From: Sphingomonas flavescens
GTDB taxonomy: Bacteria > Pseudomonadota > Alphaproteobacteria > Sphingomonadales > Sphingomonadaceae
DNA length: 64,000 nt
NCBI RefSeq assembly: GCF_030866745.1
Contig: NZ_CP133016.1
Location: 2,528,001 to 2,592,000, forward strand
Direction: 5' to 3'
In this document: piece by piece, positions 39,430 to 51,334 of the stretch
Numbering within the stretch: the stretch's first letter is position 1
Layout of the letters: the number at the start of each line of letters is the position of its first letter
Translations under genes and position numbers: made by a program
Notes under the pieces: model-generated
Database searches by the model: none
What the model was told of the DNA's origin: nothing
What the model saw: only the letters and a program-made list of their open reading frames with translations

Positions 39430-39573
39430 CTACTTCGCCCCAATCTAATCCGGCTCTTCGACCACCACCTTGCGCGCCCGCGCCGGACGCTTGGGCTTCG
39501 TCTCTACGATCTCCGGCTTGAGGCTCGCGCATTTTAGCAGCGGCTTCAGGTATATCCCCGTCGCGCTCGGGGT
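39430..39573 (-). repeat. uvrA 3'-end copy C (decayed)
   Basis: Aligns in the uvrA frame: [34 protein letters not shown], then a TAG where uvrA has TTG, then IGAK and stop. The left edge coincides with the uvrA stop codon. About 140 bp retained, ending near 39573 in unrelated sequence. Confidence 0.85.
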
Positions 39574-39653
39574 CCCTTAAGGGCCTAATCGAGGTCGTCG
39601 TTGAGTTCCCTTCCTGACCGTTCGGCTCGGTCAGGTCAGGAGATACGGAAACG

Positions 39654-39902
39654 TCAGTAACAACTTCCTTTGGGATGGGCAGGATCGCTGCAGTCGCCCG
39701 AGCAATTCTTTCCATCAGAGCAGGTCCAACTATAGCTGACTGGCTGACCACTTCCATAACAAGTCACAGTGCAGGTTTTCGTCAATGCGCGTTCGCCGTT
39801 CGTGATGAGTTGATGCCCAACGGTGACGCAGCCCGAATCTTTCCGGTCCACCGTAATTTCAACTTCGGTGCCGTCATCGAGACTTAGCATGGTGGTTCTC
39901 AT
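39654..39902 (-). CDS. Small Cys-rich hypothetical protein between uvrA tails
   Basis: An 82-residue protein with AGGAG before its ATG. The N-terminus MRTTMLSLDDGTEVEITVDR is acidic; the C-terminal half has six cysteines (TKTCTVTCYGSG, SWTCSDGKNCSGDC, GSCY). No signal peptide. Placed between two uvrA-tail copies, it is likely inserted cargo. Function unknown. Confidence 0.55.
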   Translation of the reverse strand: MRTTMLSLDDGTEVEITVDRKDSGCVTVGHQLITNGERALTKTCTVTCYGSGQPVSYSWTCSDGKNCSGDCSDPAHPKGSCY

Positions 39903-39974
39903 AGCCGTGCTCCTAAATGACCGAGCACCGCCTTCTTAACACAAATTAAATTTCACTTAAATTCTCGACCCTTG

Positions 39975-40146
39975 CTACTTCGCCCCAATCAAATCCGGTT
40001 CTTCCACCGACACCCGACGCGCCCGCGCCGGACGCTTCGGCTTCACGTCAACAATCTCCGGCTTAACGCTCGCCCGCTCCAGCAGCGGCTTCAGATACAT
40101 GCTCGTCGCGCTTTCCGGGGCCTCCACGATGCGCTCCGGCGGCCCT
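39975..40146 (-). repeat. uvrA 3'-end copy B
   Basis: About 172 bp colinear with 40501-40672 with roughly 20-25 mismatches by eye and no gaps. It encodes [40 protein letters not shown] and EEPDLIGAK plus the TAG stop. Many changes are synonymous or conservative, so it derives from a functional, diverged uvrA. Confidence 0.9.
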
Positions 40147-40454
40147 CAGCTTTGGATGCGCTCGTCGAAGCATTGGCCGATTATCGGCCGCAGCGCGTCC
40201 TCGTCATAAGCGCCATGTGGTTGCGCAATTCCGGCGCTGGCTGCCCTGCGAACGACGCATCCGCATATGGCCTCGGCATCACTGCGTGACTTCGTGATCG
40301 GCTCCGCCTTCGCGACGCATTGCGCAGTGCGCGCTTCGGTGGTGTCCATGGCCGCCAGTTCGCGGTTGGTGCCTGTCGCCCTCCATATGATCAGCGGAAT
40401 GCCGATCACCACGAAAGCGAGTCCGAAGCCCTTGGGTGCCTGTGTTCCTGCCAT
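40146..40454 (-). CDS. Small membrane-anchored hypothetical protein between uvrA tails
   Basis: A 102-residue protein with one N-terminal hydrophobic helix (GFGLAFVVIGIPLIIW, about 9-24) and a periplasmic-type remainder with three cysteines (AQCVAKAEP, ICGCVVRRA, GQCFDERIQS). It ends exactly at the border of uvrA-tail copy B, so the 3' end of the gene marks the junction. Likely cargo of an insertion; function unknown. Confidence 0.62.
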   Translation of the reverse strand: MAGTQAPKGFGLAFVVIGIPLIIWRATGTNRELAAMDTTEARTAQCVAKAEPITKSRSDAEAICGCVVRRAASAGIAQPHGAYDEDALRPIIGQCFDERIQS

Positions 40455-40500
40455 GGCTGCGGGTCGTAGCGCGCAGCCGTAAGCAAGGGATTAAGTCGGG

Positions 40501-43482
<2,982 letters not shown>

Positions 43483-43494
43483 AGGATCGGCTTC

Positions 43495-43509
43495 GTTCCG
43501 TTTATGTTC
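43495..43509. promoter_or_regulatory. LexA (SOS) box upstream of uvrA
   Basis: GTTCCGTTTATGTTC is a perfect match to the alphaproteobacterial LexA box GTTC-N7-GTTC, ending 13 bp upstream of the uvrA start codon. uvrA is therefore probably SOS-induced. Confidence 0.85.
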
Positions 43510-43626
43510 TGATCTAGCGTGAGGTGCCGCACCCGGTCAACGCGGCTGTTGGAATATGGGTGCGGGCGCGCGAATTGCGAGTCAGATCATCGGGCAGCCG
43601 GCGATGTCTGCTAGAAACGAGCGCGC

Positions 43627-44691
43627 TTACTCCGCGATCGATATCACGCGGTGTACATCCTCGCCCTTGAAGCCGATCAACATCGGCCGGATCACGCCGG
43701 GGAGAATGGCGACATCGTACAGTTCACGGACGACGCCGCTGATGCGCAGCCACGCGGCCATGGTGCCGGTGTTCAAGTCAAAGACGGCAAGGCCGCAGCG
43801 AGCCTCGGTGTCCCGTGCGCCGAGCGCGGCGTCGAGCGGGAGCCCCGCGAAGGTGCGGTCGTCGCGCGCCAGTGACAGGCCGACAACGGCATAGTCACCG
43901 ATAAAGGCGAGCCCGCGCGCATAGCCCGGGCAGAACCCGATCGGCTCGAACTTTCCCGACGCGACGTCGACGGTTCCAAATTCACCTGCGCCCGAATTGA
44001 GTACCCATAACCTGTTCCGATAAAGCCGCGGCGAGTGGGGCATCGACAGGCCGTCCGCGACGATGTTGCCGCTCGCGATGTCGATGATCACGCCGCCGTC
44101 GGCACGACGATCACGCCAGCCATCCGCGACATCGGATCGCGAAACCGCGGTCGCGTAGCGCGGAACCCCGCCTTCCACCGCGAAGCCATTGAGATGACAA
44201 CGGTCCTCCGGCGCCAGCGCCGATATGAAGTCCGGTTTCCAGATCGGCCTGAAGCTGTGGCCATCGGCGACCGCAGCAATGCAGGAGAACAAGGTATTCA
44301 CGAAGATGGGCCGATGATCGGCGTCCAGCGCAACGTCGTGGGCGTCGACATCCGCGGTCACCCATGCCGCATGCGGGGCGTAGACCGCATCATAGGTGTC
44401 CGGCGCAGCCCCACCTGGCGGCACCACGTTGTCGAAGCGATGGACCTGATATTCGGTGGCGAGCGCGAATGTCCTGCCGTCCGCACTCACGCCAAGCCCC
44501 ATGCTGCGCGGGAATGTCCGTTCAAAGATCGACAGGCGGCCATCGCGCTGGAGCCCAAGCAGGAACAACTTTCCCGCCTGATAGGTCGTGAAGGCAATCG
44601 AGCAGCGCGCAGAGTGCAGCAGTTCGGGGAACCGTCCGGAAGTCTCCAGGACAAAGGTTTCATCCGGTTGAGCGTCGCCGGGCATCCGCAT
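43627..44691 (-). CDS. TIGR03032/DUF4915 family protein
   Basis: A 354-residue soluble protein with WD/NHL-like beta-propeller composition. The start at MRMPGDAQPD (second Met 44685 possible) is followed by SIAFTTYQAGKLFLLGLQRD, TFPRSMGLGVSADGRTFALA and HDVALDADHRPIFVNTLFSC; the RLWVLNSGAGEFGTVD motif (about 228-243) is characteristic of TIGR03032. Members occur near TPR or sulfotransferase genes but have no known function. Confidence 0.85.
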   Translation of the reverse strand: MRMPGDAQPDETFVLETSGRFPELLHSARCSIAFTTYQAGKLFLLGLQRDGRLSIFERTFPRSMGLGVSADGRTFALATEYQVHRFDNVVPPGGAAPDTYDAVYAPHAAWVTADVDAHDVALDADHRPIFVNTLFSCIAAVADGHSFRPIWKPDFISALAPEDRCHLNGFAVEGGVPRYATAVSRSDVADGWRDRRADGGVIIDIASGNIVADGLSMPHSPRLYRNRLWVLNSGAGEFGTVDVASGKFEPIGFCPGYARGLAFIGDYAVVGLSLARDDRTFAGLPLDAALGARDTEARCGLAVFDLNTGTMAAWLRISGVVRELYDVAILPGVIRPMLIGFKGEDVHRVISIAE

Positions 44692-44959
44692 CCCCCTCGA
44701 GCAAAGCGCGACGATGATGCGCGCGTTTCAAGATGATTGCCAACAACCAGGGGCAACACCTGCAGCAGCTTTCAGTGGAAGGGGGGTGTGTCAATGGATT
44801 GGAAGAGAGGTCAGGCAATGATCGTTTTTCGATCACATGTTCATCATGGCCATTGGTGCGCACGAGGAGCAATGCCGACTCGCCGTCGTTCAGGTGGCGC
44901 CGCGACCGACCGCCGTGTGCCGCCGATGACGTGCAAGGACTCCAGCGGGGAGCAAGGGC

Positions 44960-47296
44960 ATGGGCACCATCGTCGATCTTGGAAATTTGGGTTCGCGAGG
45001 CGTCACCGTTCCGGGTGAAGGCGTTTATGACCAGGCGGGGGCCAGCGTGTCGGGTGCCGGCGATTTCAATGGCGACGGCTTCGACGACTATATCATCGCC
45101 GCCACCACTGCCGATGGCTATTCGGGCGTTTCCTACGTCGTCTATGGCGGTGCCCAGCGGACCGCGTCCGTCGATCTGTCCAAGCTGACGAGCAATGTCG
45201 GCTTCGCGATCAAGGGGACGGGGTACGCCATACTTCACGTTGCCAGTGCCGGCGATGTGAATGGCGACGGCTTCGACGACCTGCTGATTGGCGCTGCGGG
45301 CGGCGGGTTCTACTACGGCGGATCGACTAAAGCTTATCTTGTGTTCGGTCGGCCGGGGGGTGTCGGCACCATCAACGTGGGCCAGCTGGCAGCTTCCGAC
45401 GGGTTCGCCGTATCCGGGCTATACGGCTACGGAGGCAACCGGCTGAGCGTTTCCTCGGCGGGCGACATCAATGGTGACGGGTTCGATGACATCGTCGTCG
45501 GCATGACGAACATGTCGCCCGGTGGGTCGGCGTTCGTCATTTACGGCAAGGCGGGCGGCTTCGCGAATATCGACCTCACCGATGCTGCCGCAACCAGCGC
45601 CGTCGTCAGGGGCGCGGCCAACGGCGACGCGCTCGGCGCGAGCGTGTCGTCTGCCGGTGACATCAACGGCGATGGCTTTGATGACCTGATTATCGGTGCG
45701 CCCTACGCCAATACCGGCGGCGCCGGTGCGGGGCAGGCCTATGTCATCTTCGGCAAGGCGGCAGCGCTGGGCACCGTCGACGTCGCCAATATGGCAGCCG
45801 GCGCCGGCTTCACGATTCAGGGCGATTCAGCGGGCGACGCGGCCGGCTGGGTGGTGCATTCGGCCGGCGACATCAACGGCGATGGATACGACGACCTCAT
45901 CATCGGCGCACCGTTCGGAGACGACGGCGGCGACGGGGCAGGCGAAGCTTATGTTTTGTTCGGCCACGCGGGCACGTACGCAAACATCGACCTGACCAAT
46001 ATTCCTGCCGGCGCCGGATTTACGATTATTGGCGACCGGGCCGGCGACGATACGGGATTCAGCGTCGCGGGTGCGGGGGACGTCAACGGCGACGGATATG
46101 ACGACATCGTCATCGGCGCGCCGTTTGCGGACGATGGCGGCAATTCTTCGGGCAACGCGTATCTGATTTATGGCCATGGTGGCGCCTTCGCGAACCTCGA
46201 CCTGTCCAACCTCCCAGCAAGCGCCGGAACTGCGTTTCGCGGCCACACCCTAAATGACAACGCCGGTATGAGCGTGTCGGGCGCGGGAGATGTCGATCGC
46301 GACGGCTTCGACGACCTCATCATCGGATCCCCCTATTCCGACCAGCGCGCGGACGCATCCGGCGCGGCCTACGTCGTTTACGGGCGGAACAGCTTCGCCC
46401 CCGATACCGCCAATGATTTCAACGGCGACGGACGCAGCGACCTGCTGCTGCGCAGCGACAGCGGCGCGATCGCGACCTGGCTGTCATCTACGAGCGCGTT
46501 CGCGCCGGGTTGGGGCACCATGCTGTCGACCGACTGGAAGGTCGTGGAAACGGGAGACTTCAATGGCGATGGCCGCGACGACATCCTGTGGCGCAACGAC
46601 AGTGGCGCAGTGTCGACATGGCTGGGCGGGACGAGCGGCGGTTTCAGTGTCGGCTGGGGAACCGGCCTTGCGCTTGAGCAGAAGGTCGCCGGCGCGGGCG
46701 ATTTCAACGGCGACGGGTTCGACGATATTCTGCTCCGTACGGACGCCGGCGGCATCTCCATGTGGCTCGGCGGTTCCAGCGGCGGGTTCGTGGGGGGGCC
46801 GTCGACGACGATCGCGGCGAGTTGGAAAATCGACGGGACAGGCGACGTTAACGGCGATGGCCGCGACGACATCATCTGGCGCAACGACAGTGGCGCCGTG
46901 GCGACATGGCTTGGCGCCGCGAACGGAACCTTCGCCCCCGGTTGGGGCACGTCCGTCGGCACCGATTGGAAGATTGCCGCGACCGGCGATTTCAACGGCG
47001 ATGGCCGGACCGACATCCTGTGGCGCAGCGATGCTGGCCAGGTGTCCGACTGGGCGGGGCAGAGCAATGGCGGCTTCACGCCGACATGGGGAACCGCGGC
47101 GCCCACGGGATGGAGCGTTGCGAGTGTCGGCGACCTCAACGGCGACGGGTTCGACGACATCGTCTGGCAGCAGGATTCGACCGGGCAGTTGAGTGCGTGG
47201 CTCGGCAGTTTCTCGGGTGGTTTCTCAACGGTGAATGCTGCGGGCTATTCGAATCCCTTGGCGTCCAACTGGCACGTGCAGGATCCGTTCTTCTAA
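44960..47296 (+). CDS. FG-GAP/VCBS repeat beta-propeller protein
   Basis: A 778-residue protein with two repeat blocks. Residues about 1-480 contain seven FG-GAP units such as SSAGDINGDGFDDLIIGAPY with DxDxDG-like calcium loops and AYVIFGKA. Residues about 485-770 hold VCBS-like repeats such as GDFNGDGRDDILWRNDSGAV. There is no N-terminal signal peptide; the short C-terminus ends HVQDPFF, compatible with type I secretion. Integrin-alpha-like propellers commonly act in adhesion, matrix or Ca2+-dependent binding; role not known here. Confidence 0.88.
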   Translation: MGTIVDLGNLGSRGVTVPGEGVYDQAGASVSGAGDFNGDGFDDYIIAATTADGYSGVSYVVYGGAQRTASVDLSKLTSNVGFAIKGTGYAILHVASAGDVNGDGFDDLLIGAAGGGFYYGGSTKAYLVFGRPGGVGTINVGQLAASDGFAVSGLYGYGGNRLSVSSAGDINGDGFDDIVVGMTNMSPGGSAFVIYGKAGGFANIDLTDAAATSAVVRGAANGDALGASVSSAGDINGDGFDDLIIGAPYANTGGAGAGQAYVIFGKAAALGTVDVANMAAGAGFTIQGDSAGDAAGWVVHSAGDINGDGYDDLIIGAPFGDDGGDGAGEAYVLFGHAGTYANIDLTNIPAGAGFTIIGDRAGDDTGFSVAGAGDVNGDGYDDIVIGAPFADDGGNSSGNAYLIYGHGGAFANLDLSNLPASAGTAFRGHTLNDNAGMSVSGAGDVDRDGFDDLIIGSPYSDQRADASGAAYVVYGRNSFAPDTANDFNGDGRSDLLLRSDSGAIATWLSSTSAFAPGWGTMLSTDWKVVETGDFNGDGRDDILWRNDSGAVSTWLGGTSGGFSVGWGTGLALEQKVAGAGDFNGDGFDDILLRTDAGGISMWLGGSSGGFVGGPSTTIAASWKIDGTGDVNGDGRDDIIWRNDSGAVATWLGAANGTFAPGWGTSVGTDWKIAATGDFNGDGRTDILWRSDAGQVSDWAGQSNGGFTPTWGTAAPTGWSVASVGDLNGDGFDDIVWQQDSTGQLSAWLGSFSGGFSTVNAAGYSNPLASNWHVQDPFF

Positions 47297-47370
47297 GCAC
47301 CACCGCCGAACGCCCGCCAGTGGTCAATCGCGGGTAATCGTGGGCGCCGCGGACAAGTCCGGGCGCGCGG

Positions 47371-49536
47371 TCAGCTTCCCTTGTCGAAGCGCAGCTTGGG
47401 GACACGCCGCCCGCGCTTGAGGGCCTGCCCACGTCCCGAAAGCGACGGATTGGCCATGAAATAATCGTGCAGGTTGAACCGCCGGTCACCCTTGGGCTGC
47501 AGGCGGGCATAGCTGCCGTCGGAGCGCAGCTGCCAGCTCTGTTCGTTGTCGATGAGGTTGGCGAGCATCACCTGATCGAGCAGCTGGGCATGGACAGTCG
47601 GGTTGGTGATCGGGAGCATGTATTCGATGCGGCGATCGAAGTTGCGCTGCATCCAGTCCGCCGAACTCATGTAGACCTTGGCGTGCCCGCTCGGCAGGTC
47701 GTGGCCGTTGGCAAAACACCACAGCCGCGCATGTTCGAGAAAACGGCCGACGATGGACTTCACCTGGATGTTTTCGGACAGGCCCTTCACGCCGGGGCGC
47801 AGACAGCAGATGCCGCGGACGACGAGGTTGATGGGGACGCCGGCGGCGCTTGCTTCATAGAGCTTGTCGATCATGACCTTGTCGACGAGCGCATTCATCT
47901 TGGCCCACAGGCCGGCGGGTTTGCCGGCCTTGGCCGCGTCGATCTCAACATCGAGGAGACGGATCAGCTCATCCCGCATGTTCTGCGGAGAGATGACGAG
48001 CTGGCGAAGATTGCGCGGTTCGAGATAGCCGGTGATGTAGTTGAACAGCTTGGCCGCTTCGCGCCCCAGCCTCGGATCGGCCGTGAAATAGCTAAGGTCG
48101 GTGTAAATGCGCGCGGTCACGGGGTGATAATTGCCCGTGCCGAAATGGCAGTAGATGCGGTTGCGCTTCTCCTCGCGGCGGACCACCATCGCCACCTTGG
48201 CGTGCGTCTTCCAGTCAATGAACCCATAGACCACCTGCACACCCGCGCGTTCGAGGGCGTCGGCCCACATCAGATTCTGTTCTTCATCGAACCGCGCCTT
48301 GAGCTCGATGACCGCAGTGACGGACTTGCCCGCTTCCGCGGCGTCGATGAGCGCCTTGATGACGGCCGACTGCTTGCCGGCACGGTAGAGCGCCTGTTTG
48401 ATGGCGATGACGTCGGGATCGGCAGCGGCCTGCTTGATGAACTCCACCACGACCTCGAAGCTTTCGTAGGGATGGTGGACGAGGATGTCCTTTTCCTTGA
48501 TCGCCGCGAAGCAATCGCCGCCATGTTCACGGATACGTTCGGGGAAGCGTGGGGCGAAGGGCGGGAACTTGAGGTCGGCGCGGTCCTCCTCAACCAGTTG
48601 CGCGAGGTCGGCCATGCCGAGAAAGCCGCGGGTCGCCGACGTCACGGCATTGCCGGCGTTAAGGCCCTCGTGGATTACCTGCACGAGGCTGTCGGACATG
48701 TCCTCCTCAAGCTCAAGCCGGACCACGCGTCCACGCCGCCGACGCTTAATCGCGGTGCGGAAGAAGCGGACCAGATCCTCCGCTTCCTCCTCGACCTCGA
48801 TGTCACTGTCGCGGATGATGCGGAAGGCGCCGCCGCGCAGCACCTCGTATTTCGGAAACAGATATTCGGTCTTGCGGCGGATCAGCACTTCGAGCGGAAT
48901 GAAGCGCGCGCGGTCGCCGGGAATGCGGATGAAGCGCGGCAAGGCGGCAGGCGCCATGATCAACTCGCGCACCGTGGCTTTGCCCTTCTTCAGCTCGAAG
49001 ATCAGGCTAAGCCCCTGGTTCGGAATGAACGGAAAGGGGTGTGCGGGATCGATCGCCTGCGGCGTGATGACCGGGAAAATCTGCTCGCGGAAATGCTGGT
49101 CGAGCCAGGCCTCTGCGGCATCATCCAGCGGCTTTTCGCCGACGACATCCATCCCGGCCTCCTGGAGGCTCGCGCGGAGTACTGCCCAGCTGTCGTGCTG
49201 GTTGGCCACCAGGGCATCAGCGGCCGTCGCAATCTCGCTCAGTTGCTGGGTCGGCGTGCGGCCATCCATCGAGAGATCTTCGACGCCGAGCGCCTGGTGC
49301 GCCTTCAGACCGGCAACGCGGACCATGTAGAATTCGTCGAGGTTGCTCGCGGAGATGGACAGGAAGCGAACGCGTTCCAGCAGGGGATGCTGCGGGTTGC
49401 TGGCTTCCTCCAGCACGCGGCGGTTGAACGCCAGCCAACTCAGTTCGCGGTTGAAGTAGCGCGGCTCCGCGGACGGCAGAGGTTCCGGCGCTTTGCTCAC
49501 CGACGTTCGCGGACCAGATTGTTGCGCATCGCTCAT
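47371..49536 (-). CDS. ppk1: Polyphosphate kinase 1
   Basis: A 721-residue enzyme making polyphosphate reversibly from ATP. N-terminal ELSWLAFNRRVLEEA (about 31-45) and SISASNLDEFYMVRVAGL are conserved. The catalytic domain includes HPYESFEVVVEFI, IKQALYRAGKQS and the phospho-histidine-bearing CHFGTGNYHPVTARIYTDL (about 450); AKVYMSSADWMQRNFDRR lies near the C-terminus. Divergent to a Lys-rich protein and near a pyrophosphatase, hinting at linked phosphate metabolism. Confidence 0.96.
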   Translation of the reverse strand: MSDAQQSGPRTSVSKAPEPLPSAEPRYFNRELSWLAFNRRVLEEASNPQHPLLERVRFLSISASNLDEFYMVRVAGLKAHQALGVEDLSMDGRTPTQQLSEIATAADALVANQHDSWAVLRASLQEAGMDVVGEKPLDDAAEAWLDQHFREQIFPVITPQAIDPAHPFPFIPNQGLSLIFELKKGKATVRELIMAPAALPRFIRIPGDRARFIPLEVLIRRKTEYLFPKYEVLRGGAFRIIRDSDIEVEEEAEDLVRFFRTAIKRRRRGRVVRLELEEDMSDSLVQVIHEGLNAGNAVTSATRGFLGMADLAQLVEEDRADLKFPPFAPRFPERIREHGGDCFAAIKEKDILVHHPYESFEVVVEFIKQAAADPDVIAIKQALYRAGKQSAVIKALIDAAEAGKSVTAVIELKARFDEEQNLMWADALERAGVQVVYGFIDWKTHAKVAMVVRREEKRNRIYCHFGTGNYHPVTARIYTDLSYFTADPRLGREAAKLFNYITGYLEPRNLRQLVISPQNMRDELIRLLDVEIDAAKAGKPAGLWAKMNALVDKVMIDKLYEASAAGVPINLVVRGICCLRPGVKGLSENIQVKSIVGRFLEHARLWCFANGHDLPSGHAKVYMSSADWMQRNFDRRIEYMLPITNPTVHAQLLDQVMLANLIDNEQSWQLRSDGSYARLQPKGDRRFNLHDYFMANPSLSGRGQALKRGRRVPKLRFDKGS

Positions 49537-49608
49537 GTCGCTAAACTGAAACCGAGTTTGATTACAGTCTTGTGACCAAATGACGCGCGCGTGGGCGGGA
49601 GAGGCCGA

Positions 49609-49998
49609 ATGTCCAAGGACAAGAAGAAAAAGGGCAAGAAGGACGGTAAGTCCAAGGACAAGCTGAAGGCGCTGGCGCAGAATCCGCTGGTGGCGGACGT
49701 CGTTGCCGCGGCGCTGGTTGCAACCGCTGCGGCGCTGAAGGACAGCAAGCGGGCGCGCGCCCTCGCCTCAGCTGCCGCCGACGAACTCACTGCCTTGTCA
49801 AAATCGACCTCGAATACAGGCTCCGCGATGTGGGAGCTGGCGCTCCAGGTCGGGCGCCAAAGCTTGCAATCCTTGTTTACCGAAAGTGCGAGCGAGGACG
49901 AACCTGCGGGCTCGAAGAAGGCGAAGCTCAAGGTCAAAGCGGGTAAATCGAAGAGCGAGGGCGAAAAGCGACCGCGCAAAACGAAGACTTCCGATTAA
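49609..49998 (+). CDS. Lys/Ala-rich hypothetical protein
   Basis: A 129-residue basic protein. Lys-rich ends (SKDKKKKGKKDGKSKDKLKA and AKLKVKAGKSKSEGEKRPRK) surround a central Ala-rich helical part (VADVVAAALVATAAALKDSK, about 27-46). The overall composition resembles histone-like or phasin-like proteins that bind DNA or polyphosphate/PHB granules. ATG 49609 is preceded by GGGAGAGG; an alternative start lies at 49591. Its neighbours ppk1 and pyrophosphatase make a polyphosphate-granule role conceivable but unproven. Confidence 0.65.
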   Translation: MSKDKKKKGKKDGKSKDKLKALAQNPLVADVVAAALVATAAALKDSKRARALASAAADELTALSKSTSNTGSAMWELALQVGRQSLQSLFTESASEDEPAGSKKAKLKVKAGKSKSEGEKRPRKTKTSD

Positions 49999-50037
49999 GC
50001 CGACGCAACTTCCGTTGCGCTCAGGCATTCGCGAACG

Positions 50038-50589
50038 ATGATTCCTCCGCCGCTAGAGACGCTTCCACACGAGCTCAATCGCGCCAAGCTTACCTGCCAG
50101 GCGATCGTCGAGGCGCCCGCGGGCTCACGCGTGAAAGTCTATTACGATCCGGAGAGCCACCGCTTCCGCATCGGCAAATTTCTTCCGATCGGAATGGTCT
50201 TCCCGCTCGACTTCGCCTTCATTCCCTCAACGCTGGCGGGAGACGGGGATCCCGTCGATCTTCTCATCTTGCCGGAGGCGGCGCTGCCGGTTGGGTCGCT
50301 GGTCACCGTGCGGATCCTCGGCATTCTGGAGGCCGAGCAGTTCAAGCCGAACAAGAAGCCACGCCGTAACGACCGGGTTATCGCACGGCTGAACGAGAGC
50401 AAGCTGTTCGCCGAGGTGCGCCATCTCGATGAGCTCGGCGGGAAGTTCGTCGAGGAATTGAGCAGCTTCTTCAGCACCTACAAGCGCTTGCGCAACCAGA
50501 CCTATAACGTGCTGTCCGTCGGCGGACCCGAGCGTGCTGCGGACCTCATCCTGGAGGGTGCGGCGGAATATTCAAAGCGCACCGCGTAA
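50038..50589 (+). CDS. ppa: Inorganic pyrophosphatase
   Basis: A 183-residue family I pyrophosphatase. The PPase signature DGDPVDLLIL (about 64-73) contains the metal-binding Asp residues, and VKVYYDPESHRFRIGKF and GMVFPLDFAFIP precede it. The C-terminal region (KRLRNQTYNVLSVGG, then ERAADLILEGAAEY) differs from typical Ppa, so it belongs to a divergent branch. Cleaves PPi in the cytoplasm. Confidence 0.85.
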   Translation: MIPPPLETLPHELNRAKLTCQAIVEAPAGSRVKVYYDPESHRFRIGKFLPIGMVFPLDFAFIPSTLAGDGDPVDLLILPEAALPVGSLVTVRILGILEAEQFKPNKKPRRNDRVIARLNESKLFAEVRHLDELGGKFVEELSSFFSTYKRLRNQTYNVLSVGGPERAADLILEGAAEYSKRTA

Positions 50590-50691
50590 TGATTCCGCAG
50601 GGCGCAAGCGATGGGCGTCGCGGGGCACTCGATTGAGCTCGTTCCCACAAGCTGGACTGTCCCACTAGCGGAAGCTAGCTCTGAAGGCCGT

Positions 50692-51255
50692 ATGTTTCTG
50701 GTCACGCGCAGAAGCCTTTTGCTCCTTGCTGCAGTGGTTGCGGCCCCCGCATTGGCGCAGACCGTTCCCATTTCAATGAGCCCATTCGCGGGCAGCAATT
50801 CCGAAGATTCGACGGCCAACACCGGCTATCCGTTCGGCGAGTCCGAAGCGATGGCGCGACAGATGGCCAATGGGGTGCGGCTGACGCGGCTGAACCATGA
50901 CCTTTGCTGGCAATATGGCTGCCTGGTGATCGCCAACCAGTCCAAGAACTATCGGATCACCGAATTCCGGGTGCAGGAAGCGGCGCGCAACGGGACGATG
51001 CAGTGGAGCGCCAACCAGTTCCGCCAATTCGGTTCGGGTGTCGAGCCGCGCAAGGCGGTGTTCCTGTTCAAGACAGGCAAGCCGGAGACGTGCGACTGGC
51101 CGGTGCTGTTCACGCTGAGCGACCCGAAGCGGCGCGAGACGATGACGGTGCAGATGCGCGCCAGCCTGTGCGTCTCGCCGCACCGGGACTCGCTAGTGCG
51201 GGTCAACGTCGTGCATCCGGAAGTGACGGTCGGCGAGCCGCAGCCGGGCAGCTAG
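50692..51255 (+). CDS. Secreted hypothetical protein, 187 residues
   Basis: A signal peptide (FLVTRRSLLLLAAVVAAPALA) begins at ATG 50692 (frame open from 50611). The mature protein has five cysteines, as in NHDLCWQYGCLVIANQ, KPETCDWPVLFTL and RASLCVSPHR, plus the central ITEFRVQEAARNGTMQWSAN. No family is recognised; compact beta-rich periplasmic protein is likely. Followed by the DUF885 peptidase gene. Confidence 0.7.
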   Translation: MFLVTRRSLLLLAAVVAAPALAQTVPISMSPFAGSNSEDSTANTGYPFGESEAMARQMANGVRLTRLNHDLCWQYGCLVIANQSKNYRITEFRVQEAARNGTMQWSANQFRQFGSGVEPRKAVFLFKTGKPETCDWPVLFTLSDPKRRETMTVQMRASLCVSPHRDSLVRVNVVHPEVTVGEPQPGS

Positions 51256-51334
51256 CGCCGGGCATATCACACGCGATTGACAAGTAAGGTGGCGCCGCCA
51301 GTCTCAGGCGCCTTCTTTCCGGAGTCTCCCGCCA

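Noticed and set aside
39416..39757. Open frame of 113 codons on the minus strand overlapping the Cys-rich gene and uvrA-tail copy C
   Set aside because: Its C-terminal half reads the uvrA-tail copy in a wrong frame and it overlaps the better-supported 39654-39902 gene by about 100 bp.
46290..47192. Alternative plus-strand frame in the FG-GAP gene (300 codons)
   Set aside because: Pseudo-repetitive frame generated by the repeated DNA of the VCBS repeats.
47467..49575. 702-codon plus-strand open frame opposite ppk1
   Set aside because: It is the antisense shadow of a clear polyphosphate kinase and lacks any recognisable motif or ribosome site.
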